A DNA stretch of 64,000 bases from Polaribacter porphyrae (GTDB lineage: Bacteria > Bacteroidota > Bacteroidia > Flavobacteriales > Flavobacteriaceae), in contig NZ_MSCN01000001.1 in assembly GCF_002954685.1 (NCBI RefSeq), forward strand, positions 2,719,554 through 2,783,553, given 5' to 3'. The notes under the pieces are model-generated. The model searched no databases. It saw only the letters and a program-made list of their open reading frames with translations, and was not told where the DNA came from. Below are positions 8,885 through 17,007 of this stretch, in pieces (the first letter of the stretch is position 1; each line of letters starts with the position of its first letter). A program made the position numbers and the translations under genes.

Positions 8885-9136
8885 ATGAATAAAAATACAT
8901 CAATATCACTTGGGAACTATTTTGACGAATTTGTTCAAGAAAGTATACAAAAAGGGCGTTTTAAAAATGTGAGTGAAGTAATTCGTGCAGGTTTACGACT
9001 TCTGGAAGAAGAGGAAAATAAAGTAGTTGCTTTGAAAAAAGCGATTCAGGAAGGAATTGACAGTGATATTGCTCATGATTTTGATCCTGTAAAACATCTT
9101 CAGTCTTTGAAAGCAAATAAAAGATTGAATGGCTAG
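8885..9136 (+). CDS. parD: ParD-family type II antitoxin
   Basis: An 83-residue antitoxin. The N-terminal half (ISLGNYFDEFVQESIQ to EVIRAGLRLLEEEE) is a CopG/ParD ribbon-helix-helix DNA-binding domain. The acidic-basic C-terminal tail (IAHDFDPVKHLQSLKANK) is the part that wraps the toxin in this family. The frame extends to 8855, but that would place the start inside the promoter, so the ATG at 8885 is used. It overlaps parE by 8 bases, the usual translational coupling of antitoxin first and toxin second. It likely autorepresses through the palindrome at 8846-8860. Confidence 0.9.
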   Translation: MNKNTSISLGNYFDEFVQESIQKGRFKNVSEVIRAGLRLLEEEENKVVALKKAIQEGIDSDIAHDFDPVKHLQSLKANKRLNG

Positions 9137-9428
9137 ATACAAACTAACCAATAAGGCTGTTGAAGATTTATCAAAAATTTGGGAATATACATTTGATGTT
9201 TGGTCAGAAAAACAAGCCACAAAATACTATGAAATGTTAATTTCAAGCTGTCAAAAAATAGCGGATAAACCTAATTTAGGAAAAAATTATGTTGGTGTCA
9301 CTAAACAACTTTTTGGGTTAAAAGTCCAAAAACACATTATATTTTACAGAATTACGAATCAAAATTATATTGAAATCACAAGAGTTCTTCACGAAAGAAT
9401 GAATTTAAAGAATAGACTGAATAAATAA
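9129..9428 (+). CDS. parE: ParE/RelE-superfamily type II toxin
   Basis: A 99-residue basic toxin of the ParE branch of the RelE fold. It opens with YKLTNKAVEDLSKIWEYT and ends with the diagnostic 'I(E)ITRVLHERMNLKNRL' segment. ParE toxins block DNA gyrase; target and activity here are inferred from the family. The start lies within the end of parD (8-base overlap). No frameshift or missing core element is seen, so the pair appears intact. Confidence 0.9.
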   Translation: MARYKLTNKAVEDLSKIWEYTFDVWSEKQATKYYEMLISSCQKIADKPNLGKNYVGVTKQLFGLKVQKHIIFYRITNQNYIEITRVLHERMNLKNRLNK

Positions 9429-9432
9429 AATT

Positions 9433-9927
9433 ATGAGACAACAACTTTTACTCATTGTACTGTTAATATCTAGTTTAACTTTTAGCCAAAATTTTAAACT
9501 TACTCAACCAAATATTTTAAAGTTAAAAAAGCAAAATTCAACAGAAGTAGAAAGTGAAATTATTTATCATTATTTGACAAATAATTATAAAACAACTTCT
9601 AAAAAATATGACATAAAATATTATGAATGGGATAAATCTAAAATTTGTGCTTATTCGCAAAAGTTTAAAAACGGAATTCAATATGCTGTATCTAAATGTA
9701 AAGAATCTGGTGGAATTATGATTAATCTAGAAATTCCAAAAATAAAACGAGTTGAATTAATGAAATGGATTGAAAACATCTATGAAGTAGATAAAGCTGA
9801 AGAAGAACAATATATTTGGAAAGAAAATAATTCAAAATTTGAACCTAAAGAACAAATTCCAGGTTGTTATTATAAAATCATCGAAAAAGAAAAGAAAACT
9901 CAAATAGAACTTTATTGTGGGTGTTAA
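9433..9927 (+). CDS. Secreted hypothetical protein
   Basis: A 164-residue protein of unrecognised family. Residues 1-18 form a signal peptide (MRQQLLLIVLLISSLTFSQ). The mature part is Lys/Glu/Tyr-rich, with four cysteines including a C-terminal CYCGC-like ending (GCYYKII ... LYCGC) that could form disulfides in the periplasm or outside. It starts 4 bases after parE and may be read from the same transcript, but nothing links it functionally to the toxin-antitoxin pair. Confidence 0.6.
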   Translation: MRQQLLLIVLLISSLTFSQNFKLTQPNILKLKKQNSTEVESEIIYHYLTNNYKTTSKKYDIKYYEWDKSKICAYSQKFKNGIQYAVSKCKESGGIMINLEIPKIKRVELMKWIENIYEVDKAEEEQYIWKENNSKFEPKEQIPGCYYKIIEKEKKTQIELYCGC

Positions 9928-9954
9928 ATAGCAATATTCTCATAAACCCACTAA

Positions 9955-10425
9955 ATGCAAAACAAAGTTTACACAGTTGATGAAATCAAACGCAAAATAG
10001 AGCAATATTGCGTATATCAAGATAGATGTCATAAAGAAGTAGAGCAAAAAATGAGAGAATACAATCTAATTCCTGAAGCTAAAGAACAAATTTTATTAAG
10101 CTTACTAAAAAATAATTTCTTAAATGAAGAACGCTTTGCTAAAAGCTTTGCTAGAGGAAAATTCAGAATAAAAAACTGGGGGAAACAACGAATTATTAGA
10201 GAATTAAAATTCAAGGAAATCTCTACTTACAACATTAAAACTGCTCTCAAAGAAATAGAAGAAAAAGAATATTTAGAAACTATTTATAGAATTACCGAAA
10301 ATAGAAATGCTGTAATTTCTGAATCAAATATTTATAAAAGAAAACAAAAACTAATTGGCTTTTTAATGCGTAAAGGTTTTGAGAGTGACCTTATTTACAA
10401 AACAGTAAATGAAATCGTTGTTTAA
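9955..10425 (+). CDS. recX: RecX-family regulatory protein
   Basis: A 156-residue helical protein matching RecX. Repeated three-helix modules are visible, with the pattern Y...RCHKEVEQKM...L, LLKNNFLNEERFAKSFARGKFRIKNWGKQRI and a C-terminal KLIGFLMRKGFESDLIYKTV. RecX binds RecA filaments and damps recombination and SOS activity. It is not next to recA here. Its stop overlaps the stop of the convergent gene at 10422 by 4 bases. Confidence 0.88.
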   Translation: MQNKVYTVDEIKRKIEQYCVYQDRCHKEVEQKMREYNLIPEAKEQILLSLLKNNFLNEERFAKSFARGKFRIKNWGKQRIIRELKFKEISTYNIKTALKEIEEKEYLETIYRITENRNAVISESNIYKRKQKLIGFLMRKGFESDLIYKTVNEIVV

Positions 10426-10940
10426 TTATAGAAATTCTTTAAAAAGATAGAATCACTTTTTCTTTTTGCTTTTATAACCATTTTTATATCATCATTTGGT
10501 ATAGATACAGAGAGTACATAGTGCTTTATTTTCCAAGTATTATCATTTTTTTGTAAAACTCCAGAACCTCTGCAAGTTCCCATCCAAGTAGTTAAAAGTT
10601 CATCAAACCAAACAAAATTACCTAAATTATTTACATAAATATTACGTTCTAATACTTTAAAATCCCATGCTTTTCCTTTATCAAAATAAGGTTTGCTAAA
10701 ATTTGAAAACGCTTTTTTTGTCCAATTTTCTGTAGCATCAGTTCCAATAAATACAGAGATACTATCCATTTTTCCAAAATAATCACCATAATTGGCTTCT
10801 GTTGCTGCCAAATGCCAATCATCCATAAAGCTGTTTACATTTTGTTTTATGGTTTCTTGTTTTTCAATTGAAATAACCTCTCGAGTATTACAAGAGATTA
10901 TCACAAATAAAAACAAAAAAAAGATTAGAAAATTTCTCAT
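10422..10940 (-). CDS. NTF2/SnoaL-like domain lipoprotein
   Basis: A 172-residue protein with a lipoprotein signal (FLFLFVIISCNTRE, Cys17) followed by one compact cone-shaped NTF2/SnoaL-type domain. Visible elements are DWHLAATEANYGDYFGKMD, 'FIGTDATENWTKKAF' and 'NLGNFVWFDELLTTWMGTCRGSGVLQKNDNTWKIKHYVLSVSI', written here in parts. Members of this fold range from small enzymes to ligand-binding proteins, so no specific function is assigned. It overlaps the upstream lipoprotein gene by 4 bases, suggesting co-translation. Confidence 0.75.
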   Translation of the reverse strand: MRNFLIFFLFLFVIISCNTREVISIEKQETIKQNVNSFMDDWHLAATEANYGDYFGKMDSISVFIGTDATENWTKKAFSNFSKPYFDKGKAWDFKVLERNIYVNNLGNFVWFDELLTTWMGTCRGSGVLQKNDNTWKIKHYVLSVSIPNDDIKMVIKAKRKSDSIFLKNFYN

Positions 10941-11587
10941 TGATTTTTAAGTTTTGATTTTTTTGGCAATGTGCTTCTTACATTCTTTTTAACAAATTTT
11001 TCATCATACTTTTCCTTTCTGTTTAACTCTATTGTTTTTTTAGAAATACTATCAATTTTTGTAGAGTCTAACCCAATAAAAACAGCGTCAATTACTATGG
11101 CATCTTCAAAAGCTTTTTTAGATAAAACACTGTTTATTTTAGAGATTAAAGCATCATAGGCTTTTACTATTTTACCTGTTTGTTCGTTTACCTCTTTAGC
11201 TTTTATTGAGGGTATATTAATCATGTCTGATAATCGTAAGCTTTCGTTATGTAAAATATTAACTCTAGCCTTAAAAGAAGGCGTATCAAATAGTTTTGGT
11301 TTTACAGAATCTTTTACATTTTTTATCAAATTTTCTAGTTCAATGGCATTACTTAATGCCTCATTAGGAGATGCTTTTGTAAACCTTTCTAAAAAAGAAT
11401 CGAGGATTTTTAATTCTTTCCAAGTAGCTATTTCTTGCTCAAATATGGGTTTAACTTTTACAGAAAAGTTATGATTTACTATAATACTCATTTCTGGTTT
11501 TTCTTCACTTAAAACAACACTATTCTGTTGTTTTTTATTACAAGAAAATAGTAAAAGAAAAAGAAAAAAAGTAAGAATACGTTTCAC
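10937..11587 (-). CDS. Hypothetical helical lipoprotein
   Basis: A 216-residue protein when started at the GTG at 11585-11587, which gives a clean lipoprotein signal (VKRILTFFLFLLLFSC). The longer frame to 11614 adds ten residues ahead of the signal and is less likely. The mature part is predicted mostly helical and Lys/Glu/Ser-rich, with repeated 'LSNAIELENLIKNVKDSVK' and 'LISKINSVLSKKAFEDAI'-type amphipathic segments; no family was recognised. It is coupled by a 4-base overlap to the SnoaL-like lipoprotein downstream. Confidence 0.65.
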   Translation of the reverse strand: MKRILTFFLFLLLFSCNKKQQNSVVLSEEKPEMSIIVNHNFSVKVKPIFEQEIATWKELKILDSFLERFTKASPNEALSNAIELENLIKNVKDSVKPKLFDTPSFKARVNILHNESLRLSDMINIPSIKAKEVNEQTGKIVKAYDALISKINSVLSKKAFEDAIVIDAVFIGLDSTKIDSISKKTIELNRKEKYDEKFVKKNVRSTLPKKSKLKNQ

Positions 11588-11725
11588 AAAAATAAATTTT
11601 AAGTAAAAGTACATATTTTGTAGAAAGGGTTGTATTTCATATTTGTTAATTTTTTAGTGATAAAACGATGTTAAAATATCAAATAAATAATTAAAATTAT
11701 TTATATTGAGAATACTTAAATTAAG

Positions 11726-11733
11726 TACCTTTG
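11726..11733 (+). promoter_or_regulatory. -7 promoter box for the threonine dehydrogenase gene
   Basis: TACCTTTG fits TAnnTTTG and lies 27 bases before the ATG at 11761. The matching -33 element is weak (only TTG near 11706-11708). Confidence 0.5.
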
Positions 11734-11760
11734 TTATTGATAAATATTCAATTTGATTCA

Positions 11761-12720
11761 ATGAGTACACAAATTTTAGTTTTAGGAGCAAGTGGACAAA
11801 TTGGCACTGAACTTACTCAAAAATTACGTTCAGTTTATGGAAATGAACATGTTATTGCTTCAGATATAAGAGAAGGAAATAAAGAGATGATGGCTTCTGG
11901 TCCTTTTGAAATTGTTGATGCTACTAATAAAAAGCAAATTTTAGCTATTGTACAAAAATACAGCATCACTCAAATATATTTATTAGCTGCTATGCTATCT
12001 GCGACTGCAGAAAATCATCCTCAAAAAGCATGGAATTTAAATATGAATTCTTTGCTAGCAGTGTTAGATTTAGCAAAAGAAAAACACATAAATCAAATTT
12101 ATTGGCCAAGTTCTATTGCTGTTTTTGGACCAACTACACCAAAAGAAAATACACCTCAAAAAACGGTAATGGAACCTTCTACAGTTTACGGAATTAGTAA
12201 GGTTGCTGGAGAATTTTGGTGTGATTACTATCATCAAAAATTTGGAGTTGATGTAAGAAGTTTACGTTACCCAGGTATTATTTCTTGGAAAACAAAACCT
12301 GGAGGAGGCACTACAGATTATGCTGTCGACATTTATTTTAAAGCATTAGAAGATAAGAAATACGAATGTTTTTTAAGCGAAAACACTCGTTTACCAATGA
12401 TGTATATGGATGATGCTGTTAATGCAACCATACAATTAATGCAAGTAAAACCAAAAGATATTAAAATTAGAAATAGCTACAATTTATCAGCAATCGATTT
12501 TACTCCAAAAGAAATTGCTTTAGAAATTCAAAAACATATTCCAGATTTTAAAATTACCTACAAGCCCGATTTTAGACAACAAATTGCAGATAGTTGGCCA
12601 CAATCTATTGATGATTCTCAAGCAAGAGAAGATTGGAATTGGCAACATCAGTTTGATTTAAAATCAATGACAGCAGATATTATTAAGAATCTTGAAAAGC
12701 AGTACAGTAAATCTCTGTAA
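11761..12720 (+). CDS. NAD-dependent L-threonine 3-dehydrogenase (epimerase/SDR type)
   Basis: A 319-residue extended short-chain dehydrogenase. It oxidises L-threonine to 2-amino-3-oxobutyrate with NAD in threonine catabolism. The Rossmann motif GASGQIG is at residues 9-15, the catalytic YxxxK is YGISK, and the segment LRYPGIISWKTKPGGGTTDY with LPMMYMDDA is typical of the UDP-galactose-epimerase-like threonine dehydrogenases known from Flavobacterium. The start MSTQILVLGASGQIG at 11761 places the nucleotide motif at the usual distance. It stands alone; no 2-amino-3-ketobutyrate CoA ligase gene lies nearby. Confidence 0.88.
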   Translation: MSTQILVLGASGQIGTELTQKLRSVYGNEHVIASDIREGNKEMMASGPFEIVDATNKKQILAIVQKYSITQIYLLAAMLSATAENHPQKAWNLNMNSLLAVLDLAKEKHINQIYWPSSIAVFGPTTPKENTPQKTVMEPSTVYGISKVAGEFWCDYYHQKFGVDVRSLRYPGIISWKTKPGGGTTDYAVDIYFKALEDKKYECFLSENTRLPMMYMDDAVNATIQLMQVKPKDIKIRNSYNLSAIDFTPKEIALEIQKHIPDFKITYKPDFRQQIADSWPQSIDDSQAREDWNWQHQFDLKSMTADIIKNLEKQYSKSL

Positions 12721-12768
12721 GTTATCAATTATTTTTCGTCTAAAACACTAAATTGAAAACCATCAATT

Positions 12769-13380
12769 ATGAAAGCGATTATCGAAAAAAGTTTAGAAAA
12801 CGCATATAGTTATTTTGAATATAAAGAACTAGTAAAAAATTTATTGGCAGAAGATAAATCTACAGGTTCAAATCAATCTGAAGAATTAACAAATTATAGT
12901 TTGTTAAATGATAGAAGAATGAAGCGTTTAGACAAAACCATCAAAATTTCTGATGAAACTACTAATGCATTTAACCTAATTGATGAGCCACAAACATGGT
13001 TGGTTTTAACAGAAGGTTGGTGTGGAGATGCAGCACAAAACTTACCTGTTATTCACAAAATGACTGAACTAAATAAAAATATCAATTTAAAATTGGTTTT
13101 ACGAGATGAGCATTTAGAATTGATGGATTTATTTTTAACTAATGGAGGTAGATCTATCCCAAAATTAATTGCATTAAATAAAGATAATGAAGTGTTATTT
13201 ATTTGGGGACCAAGACCAAAAACTGCTGCAAAAATGGTGTTAGAGTATAAAAAAGAAAACGGTACTTTAGATGCTCAATTTAAACAAGATTTACAGGTTT
13301 GGTATAATAAAGACAAAGGGCAAAGTGTACAAAGTGATTTTGTAGAAATGATACATAAAACACAGTTACAAAAGGCCTAA
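12769..13380 (+). CDS. Thioredoxin-fold protein with WCGDA motif
   Basis: A 203-residue cytoplasmic protein of the thioredoxin-like family common in Bacteroidota. The core contains TWLVLTEGWCGDAAQNLPVI, where the classic CxxC is replaced by CGDA, leaving a single cysteine. The cis-Pro strand is seen as GGRSIPKLIAL. No signal peptide. With only one active-site cysteine it is unlikely to be a classical disulfide reductase; the biochemical role is unknown. It lies 48 bases after the threonine dehydrogenase and is followed by a strong terminator. Confidence 0.8.
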   Translation: MKAIIEKSLENAYSYFEYKELVKNLLAEDKSTGSNQSEELTNYSLLNDRRMKRLDKTIKISDETTNAFNLIDEPQTWLVLTEGWCGDAAQNLPVIHKMTELNKNINLKLVLRDEHLELMDLFLTNGGRSIPKLIALNKDNEVLFIWGPRPKTAAKMVLEYKKENGTLDAQFKQDLQVWYNKDKGQSVQSDFVEMIHKTQLQKA

Positions 13381-13402
13381 AAAGTAAAGATACTATTCTT
13401 TT

Positions 13403-13440
13403 AAAAAATCGCAAATTAGAGTTCTAGTTTGCGATTTTTT
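13403..13440 (+). terminator. Strong Rho-independent terminator
   Basis: Arms 13403-13415 (AAAAAATCGCAAA) and 13428-13440 (TTTGCGATTTTTT) are perfectly complementary over 13 bp around a 12-base loop. The right arm ends in six T, 22 bases after the thioredoxin-like gene. Confidence 0.85.
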
Positions 13441-13447
13441 GTTTGCG

Positions 13448-13455
13448 TATCTTTG
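13448..13455 (+). promoter_or_regulatory. -7 promoter box upstream of the 13473 gene
   Basis: TATCTTTG fits TAnnTTTG, 17 bases before the ATG at 13473 and just after the terminator. A TTTG at 13428-13431 lies 16 bases upstream, shorter than the usual 19-21 spacing. Confidence 0.5.
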
Positions 13456-13472
13456 CAAAAATATTAAGTATA

Positions 13473-13955
13473 ATGTACGTTGATTATTCCTCAATTTCTG
13501 ATGAAGCTAAAGTTTGGGTTTATCCTTCAAGTAGAAAATTTTATACAACAGAAATTGAAGAGCTAGAACAAAGTATCAAAGAATTTGTTGAAAATTGGAA
13601 AAATGATGATGAAAACTTTAAAGCATCATACCAACTGTTATATAATCGATTTATTGTTTTAGTGGCTGATGATTCAACATCAGCATTAATAAATTCTGAT
13701 ATCGATACTTCTGTTTCTTTTATTTTAACGCTTCAAGAAAAATATAATATAGCTCTTTTAGATAAAATGAATGTTTGCTTTAAACAAGGTGAGTATGTTC
13801 AATACAAAGAATTAAAAGATTTTAAAAAATTATTAAAAAGCAAAGCTGTTACTGGTAAAACAATCATTTTCGATAATTTAATTTCTAATAATTACGACTT
13901 TAAAAATTTTTGGGAAACACCAATTGAAGAGAGTTGGTACAATCGTTTTTTATAA
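13473..13955 (+). CDS. Conserved flavobacterial protein of unknown function
   Basis: A 160-residue soluble acidic protein (MYVDYSSISDEAKVWVYPSS onward) of a type widespread in Flavobacteriia. Relatives are often labelled as ABC transporter ATPases, yet no Walker A, signature or Walker B motif is present, so that name is probably inherited from the neighbour. Repeated hydrophobic strands (FIVLVADDS, IDTSVSFILTL) suggest an alpha/beta fold. The start at 13473 is chosen over the upstream in-frame ATG because the latter overlaps the -7 box. It ends 5 bases before the ABC ATPase ATG, so the two are probably one operon. Confidence 0.7.
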   Translation: MYVDYSSISDEAKVWVYPSSRKFYTTEIEELEQSIKEFVENWKNDDENFKASYQLLYNRFIVLVADDSTSALINSDIDTSVSFILTLQEKYNIALLDKMNVCFKQGEYVQYKELKDFKKLLKSKAVTGKTIIFDNLISNNYDFKNFWETPIEESWYNRFL

Positions 13956-13960
13956 CTTTT

Positions 13961-14914
13961 ATGCTTCTAGTAAATAACATCACTTTTGGGTATTCTAAAA
14001 ATAACATTGTATTAAATGATTTTGATTTTTCATTAAAAAAAGGAGAACACTTATGTGTAATGGGTGAAAGTGGCTGTGGAAAATCAACTTTATTAAAAGC
14101 AATTTACGGTTTGTTAGATTTACAAAAAGGTGAAATTTTTTGGGATAAGCATCAAGTTTTAGGGCCTGAATTTAATTTAGTTCCTGGTTTTGAAAAATTT
14201 AAATATGTAGCACAACATTTTGATTTGATGCCCTATATTTCTGTATCAGAAAATATAAAAAAGTTTTTATCTCGTTTTTATCCAGAAGAGAGCGAACAAC
14301 GCACTCAAGAATTATTGCAAGTGATAGAAATGAAATCTTTTGCTAATGTAAAGGTTAAAAACTTAAGTGGTGGTCAAAAACAAAGAGTCGCAATAGCTAG
14401 AGCACTAGCTAAAAAACCCGAGCTTATTCTACTAGATGAGCCTTTTAGTCAAATAGATAATTTTAAAAAAAATAGCTTACGACGTAATATATTTAGCTAT
14501 TTAAAAGAAAAAAATATTGCTTGTATTGTGGCTACACACGATAAAAATGATGCCCTATCTTTTGCTGATAAGTTAATGGTTATTAAAGAGAATCATATTT
14601 TAATAAATGATAATCCTAAAACAATTTACAGTAAACCTAAAGAAAAATATGTAGCTGCATTATTTGATGATGTTAATGAAATTAGTATTGATGGAGAAAA
14701 TTTATTAGTATATCCTCATCAAATAGAGGTGGTAAAAGCTTCAAGTTTAGAAGTTTTCGTTACCAATTCTTTCTTTAAAGGGTCTTATTGGTTGGTTGAA
14801 GGGAATTTTGAAGGGCAAAAGATTTTTTTTAATCATTATAGTTTAATCGCACAAAAGACCATGGTTTCTATAGCAATAAAAAATCACCTAGATTGTAAAA
14901 ATCAAGGTGATTAA
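13961..14914 (+). CDS. ABC transporter ATP-binding protein
   Basis: A 317-residue ATPase subunit. Walker A is GESGCGKST, the ABC signature LSGGQKQR, Walker B LILLDEPF, and the H-loop is seen in VATHDKN. Residues beyond about 235 form a C-terminal extension rich in beta strands (NEISIDGENLLVYPHQIEVV), like the TOBE-type regulatory domain of importers of the potABCD/sulfate class. No permease or binding protein is encoded next to it, so the substrate is unknown. The ATG at 13961 directly precedes the conserved first strand; the frame extends to 13934 inside the previous gene. Confidence 0.85.
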   Translation: MLLVNNITFGYSKNNIVLNDFDFSLKKGEHLCVMGESGCGKSTLLKAIYGLLDLQKGEIFWDKHQVLGPEFNLVPGFEKFKYVAQHFDLMPYISVSENIKKFLSRFYPEESEQRTQELLQVIEMKSFANVKVKNLSGGQKQRVAIARALAKKPELILLDEPFSQIDNFKKNSLRRNIFSYLKEKNIACIVATHDKNDALSFADKLMVIKENHILINDNPKTIYSKPKEKYVAALFDDVNEISIDGENLLVYPHQIEVVKASSLEVFVTNSFFKGSYWLVEGNFEGQKIFFNHYSLIAQKTMVSIAIKNHLDCKNQGD

Positions 14915-14922
14915 ATTATAAA

Positions 14923-14978
14923 CTTTCTCTTAAAACCCCTATATTTAAATAGAGAAAGCTGGGGGAGTATAATTTTTT
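14923..14978 (+). terminator. Candidate terminator after the ABC ATPase gene
   Basis: CTTTCTCT (14923-14930) pairs with AGAGAAAG (14951-14958), and a T-run follows at about 14973-14978. The loop is long (20 bases), so the call is moderate. The rest of the 161-base gap to the AraC gene is AT-rich without visible genes. Confidence 0.4.
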
Positions 14979-15075
14979 AATCTTTAAAAACTAAAAGCGT
15001 TTTCTACAAATTTAATACGTAAAAGACTTCAAAAAAGGAAAATATTCGATTTTAAACTGTAAAAATGGGAAATAT

Positions 15076-15951
15076 TTAAGTCTTAAATCTTTTTCTATAA
15101 GCTTCTGGAGTATAATTTGTATGCTTTTTAAAATACTTATAAAGATTAGCAGGATCTCGAAACCCAAGCTTAAAAGCTATTTCTTTTATAGATAAACTTG
15201 TGTGTAAAAGATTCTTTTTTACTTTAATAATTATTACCTCATCTATAAACTTTTTTGCAGATTTGTGAGTAACAAATTGTACTACAGTATTTAATTTTTT
15301 TGAGGAAAATCCGAGCTTTTTGGAGTAATCACCTACTTTTTTAGTGGTAGTATAGTTATTTTCTAATAGGTTTTGAAATTTAATAAACTCTTTCAGATAC
15401 TTACTTAACTGAACTTTATTATGTCCTTCAGATTTTATTCTATAAATAGCAGTAATTAAAACATGTACTAAACTTCTAATAATTTTATTACTGTAATCAT
15501 CTGAAATAGTTAAAACTTCTTCTTCTATTTTAGTTATTAAAAGTAAGATATTAGAAAATTGTTCATCGTTTAATTGCGTTTTTGGTGATGTTAGCATTTC
15601 ATTAAATGCCTGAATGGTTTTTCTAATTTCAGTTTCATTAAGATAACTATTCAGAAACTCTTCTCTGAAAAAAAGTGAAAATCCTCTTGCATTCTTATTA
15701 TTGTAAAATTTTTGAATTTGATTTTTTCTAATAGATAGAATCGTACCTCTTGAATAATAGTAATCATTGTAATCTATAGAATGTCTTCCTATATCTGCAG
15801 TAATAAAAATTAATGTATAATAATCTATAGAATGATTAGAATTTATTACATCTTTTTCTTTTAATTTTAATAAATCTTCAAGTCTAGTAATTTTAAAGTT
15901 TAATCCTTGAGAATTTATTTCATAAGCACTACTTAAAGAAACATTTAGCAT
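15076..15951 (-). CDS. AraC-family transcriptional regulator
   Basis: A 291-residue regulator. The C-terminal 100 residues are a double helix-turn-helix of the AraC/XylS type (LGFSSKKLNTVVQ; then SIKEIAFKLGFRDPANLYKYFKKHT and TPEAYRKRFK). The N-terminal 190 residues resemble the cupin-like sensing region of cytoplasmic AraC proteins (YDYTLIFI-like strands, RKNQIQKFYNNKNARGFSLFF). No membrane segment. It lies 35 bases downstream of, and on the same strand as, the 11-gene polyketide cluster, so it may be co-transcribed with it and control it; this is inferred from position only. Confidence 0.88.
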   Translation of the reverse strand: MLNVSLSSAYEINSQGLNFKITRLEDLLKLKEKDVINSNHSIDYYTLIFITADIGRHSIDYNDYYYSRGTILSIRKNQIQKFYNNKNARGFSLFFREEFLNSYLNETEIRKTIQAFNEMLTSPKTQLNDEQFSNILLLITKIEEEVLTISDDYSNKIIRSLVHVLITAIYRIKSEGHNKVQLSKYLKEFIKFQNLLENNYTTTKKVGDYSKKLGFSSKKLNTVVQFVTHKSAKKFIDEVIIIKVKKNLLHTSLSIKEIAFKLGFRDPANLYKYFKKHTNYTPEAYRKRFKT

Positions 15952-15986
15952 TTTTTGGGGGAATTACATCTACGCTAAAATACAAA

Positions 15987-16436
15987 TTAATTAATAGAAT
16001 TTATCACAACTGCTTTTTGATTAAAGAAAATCTTAGCATTTTCTCTTTTCCCAAGCAATAACTTTCCAATAGGAGATGAAACAGAAACAGCAAAATACAT
16101 CTTCTTTGCAACTACAAGTTGCCCAGCAGAAATTGAGAGAAAATAGTTGGCAACATTGGTTTCTATTATACTTCCTAAATGTGCAATATTAGAAGTTTTT
16201 GAAACATTAATTTTTGCTAGTGTTTCTTTCATTTGATAAATGTTAGAAAGCTGCTGACTGGCTTTTTCCATCTCTAATTGTAACATAGCTCGTCCAGTTT
16301 CATGCTTGTCTCCAGCAGAACTTTTGGTTTCTGATTGTAATGCTTTTTGATGGGATGAAATTGTCTCTTGAACAGTTTTTAAACGGTTATCTACAAACTC
16401 TTTGCATTTATGTAGTAATTCTTTTTTAATTTCCAT
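15987..16436 (-). CDS. GreA/GreB C-terminal-like protein (last gene of the polyketide cluster)
   Basis: A 149-residue protein. The first 80 residues form a predicted helical hairpin (KCKEFVDNRLKTVQETISSH; then SSAGDKHETGRAMLQLEME). The C-terminal part (IGSIIETNVANYFLSISAG and SPIGKLLLGKRENAKIFFN) resembles the FKBP-like domain of transcript-cleavage factors GreA/GreB, including the SPIGxALLGK-like turn. The related family is frequently mislabelled as a 3-oxoacyl-ACP synthase, but no thiolase motif is present. It overlaps the phosphopantetheinyl transferase gene by 11 bases. Whether it acts on RNA polymerase is unproven. Confidence 0.75.
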   Translation of the reverse strand: MEIKKELLHKCKEFVDNRLKTVQETISSHQKALQSETKSSAGDKHETGRAMLQLEMEKASQQLSNIYQMKETLAKINVSKTSNIAHLGSIIETNVANYFLSISAGQLVVAKKMYFAVSVSSPIGKLLLGKRENAKIFFNQKAVVINSIN

Positions 16437-17007
16437 TTATAATAAATGCATATGCTCCATAATTTCCATGATGCGAAATAGAACAAGAATTTGTTAGAAA
16501 TTTATGATGATGATAAAATTGTGGTACTCCAATTTGGATTTTCCTTTTTTCAATTTCTGATGATAAAATCCCTGTATTTTCTTGTAATCGTTTTGTTATG
16601 TCTTTATCGAGGTTATTTGGAGATCCAACTCCTAAAAAAACGCGAATTTTATGACCTCCTTTAATTAATTTATCTTCTGCAATTGTGTGTATATAAGATG
16701 CATCAAAAAAAGTAGTTGTATAGAAGTTTGTGTTTTGAAAAGTTACAACACCTTCATCTTCTTTGGTAAGTAAACATTCAAACTTTTGTGGAGCAAAAAA
16801 ACGCTTTTTTACTTTTTGAGTGTAGCATTTATATGCAGCTTCTTTCATAGACCAAAATAACCAAACCTTTAAAAAAGGATTTTCTGAATTATAAATTTCT
16901 TTCTGTTCTTTTTCAGTAAACTGTTTTTCTAGAAAGCCAATCCTTTGCCAATCACTTTCTGTTTTTGCTAATTGTAGGTCTATAATATCATTTCCAATAT
17001 TAAGCAT
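16426..17007 (-). CDS. 4'-phosphopantetheinyl transferase
   Basis: A 193-residue enzyme of the AcpS/Sfp superfamily that would attach the phosphopantetheine arm of CoA to an acyl carrier protein. The magnesium-binding motifs are visible: GNDIIDLQLA near the N-terminus (residues 5-14) and WSMKEAAYKCY around residue 52. The C-terminal half is divergent (SCSISHHGNYGAYAF near the end). It overlaps the ACP gene by 8 bases, a strong hint that it activates that carrier protein specifically. It is shorter than Sfp (about 225 residues) and longer than AcpS (about 125). Confidence 0.85.
   Translation of the reverse strand: MLNIGNDIIDLQLAKTESDWQRIGFLEKQFTEKEQKEIYNSENPFLKVWLFWSMKEAAYKCYTQKVKKRFFAPQKFECLLTKEDEGVVTFQNTNFYTTTFFDASYIHTIAEDKLIKGGHKIRVFLGVGSPNNLDKDITKRLQENTGILSSEIEKRKIQIGVPQFYHHHKFLTNSCSISHHGNYGAYAFIINGN

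Noticed and set aside
13443-13472. Earlier start for the 13473 gene
   Set aside because: The upstream start lies before and across the -7 box TATCTTTG, so it would not be transcribed in full.
14881-14913. Hairpin overlapping the stop codon of the ABC ATPase gene
   Set aside because: The arms (AATCACCT/AGGTGATT) are coding and no T-run follows; the better terminator candidate lies at 14923-14978.
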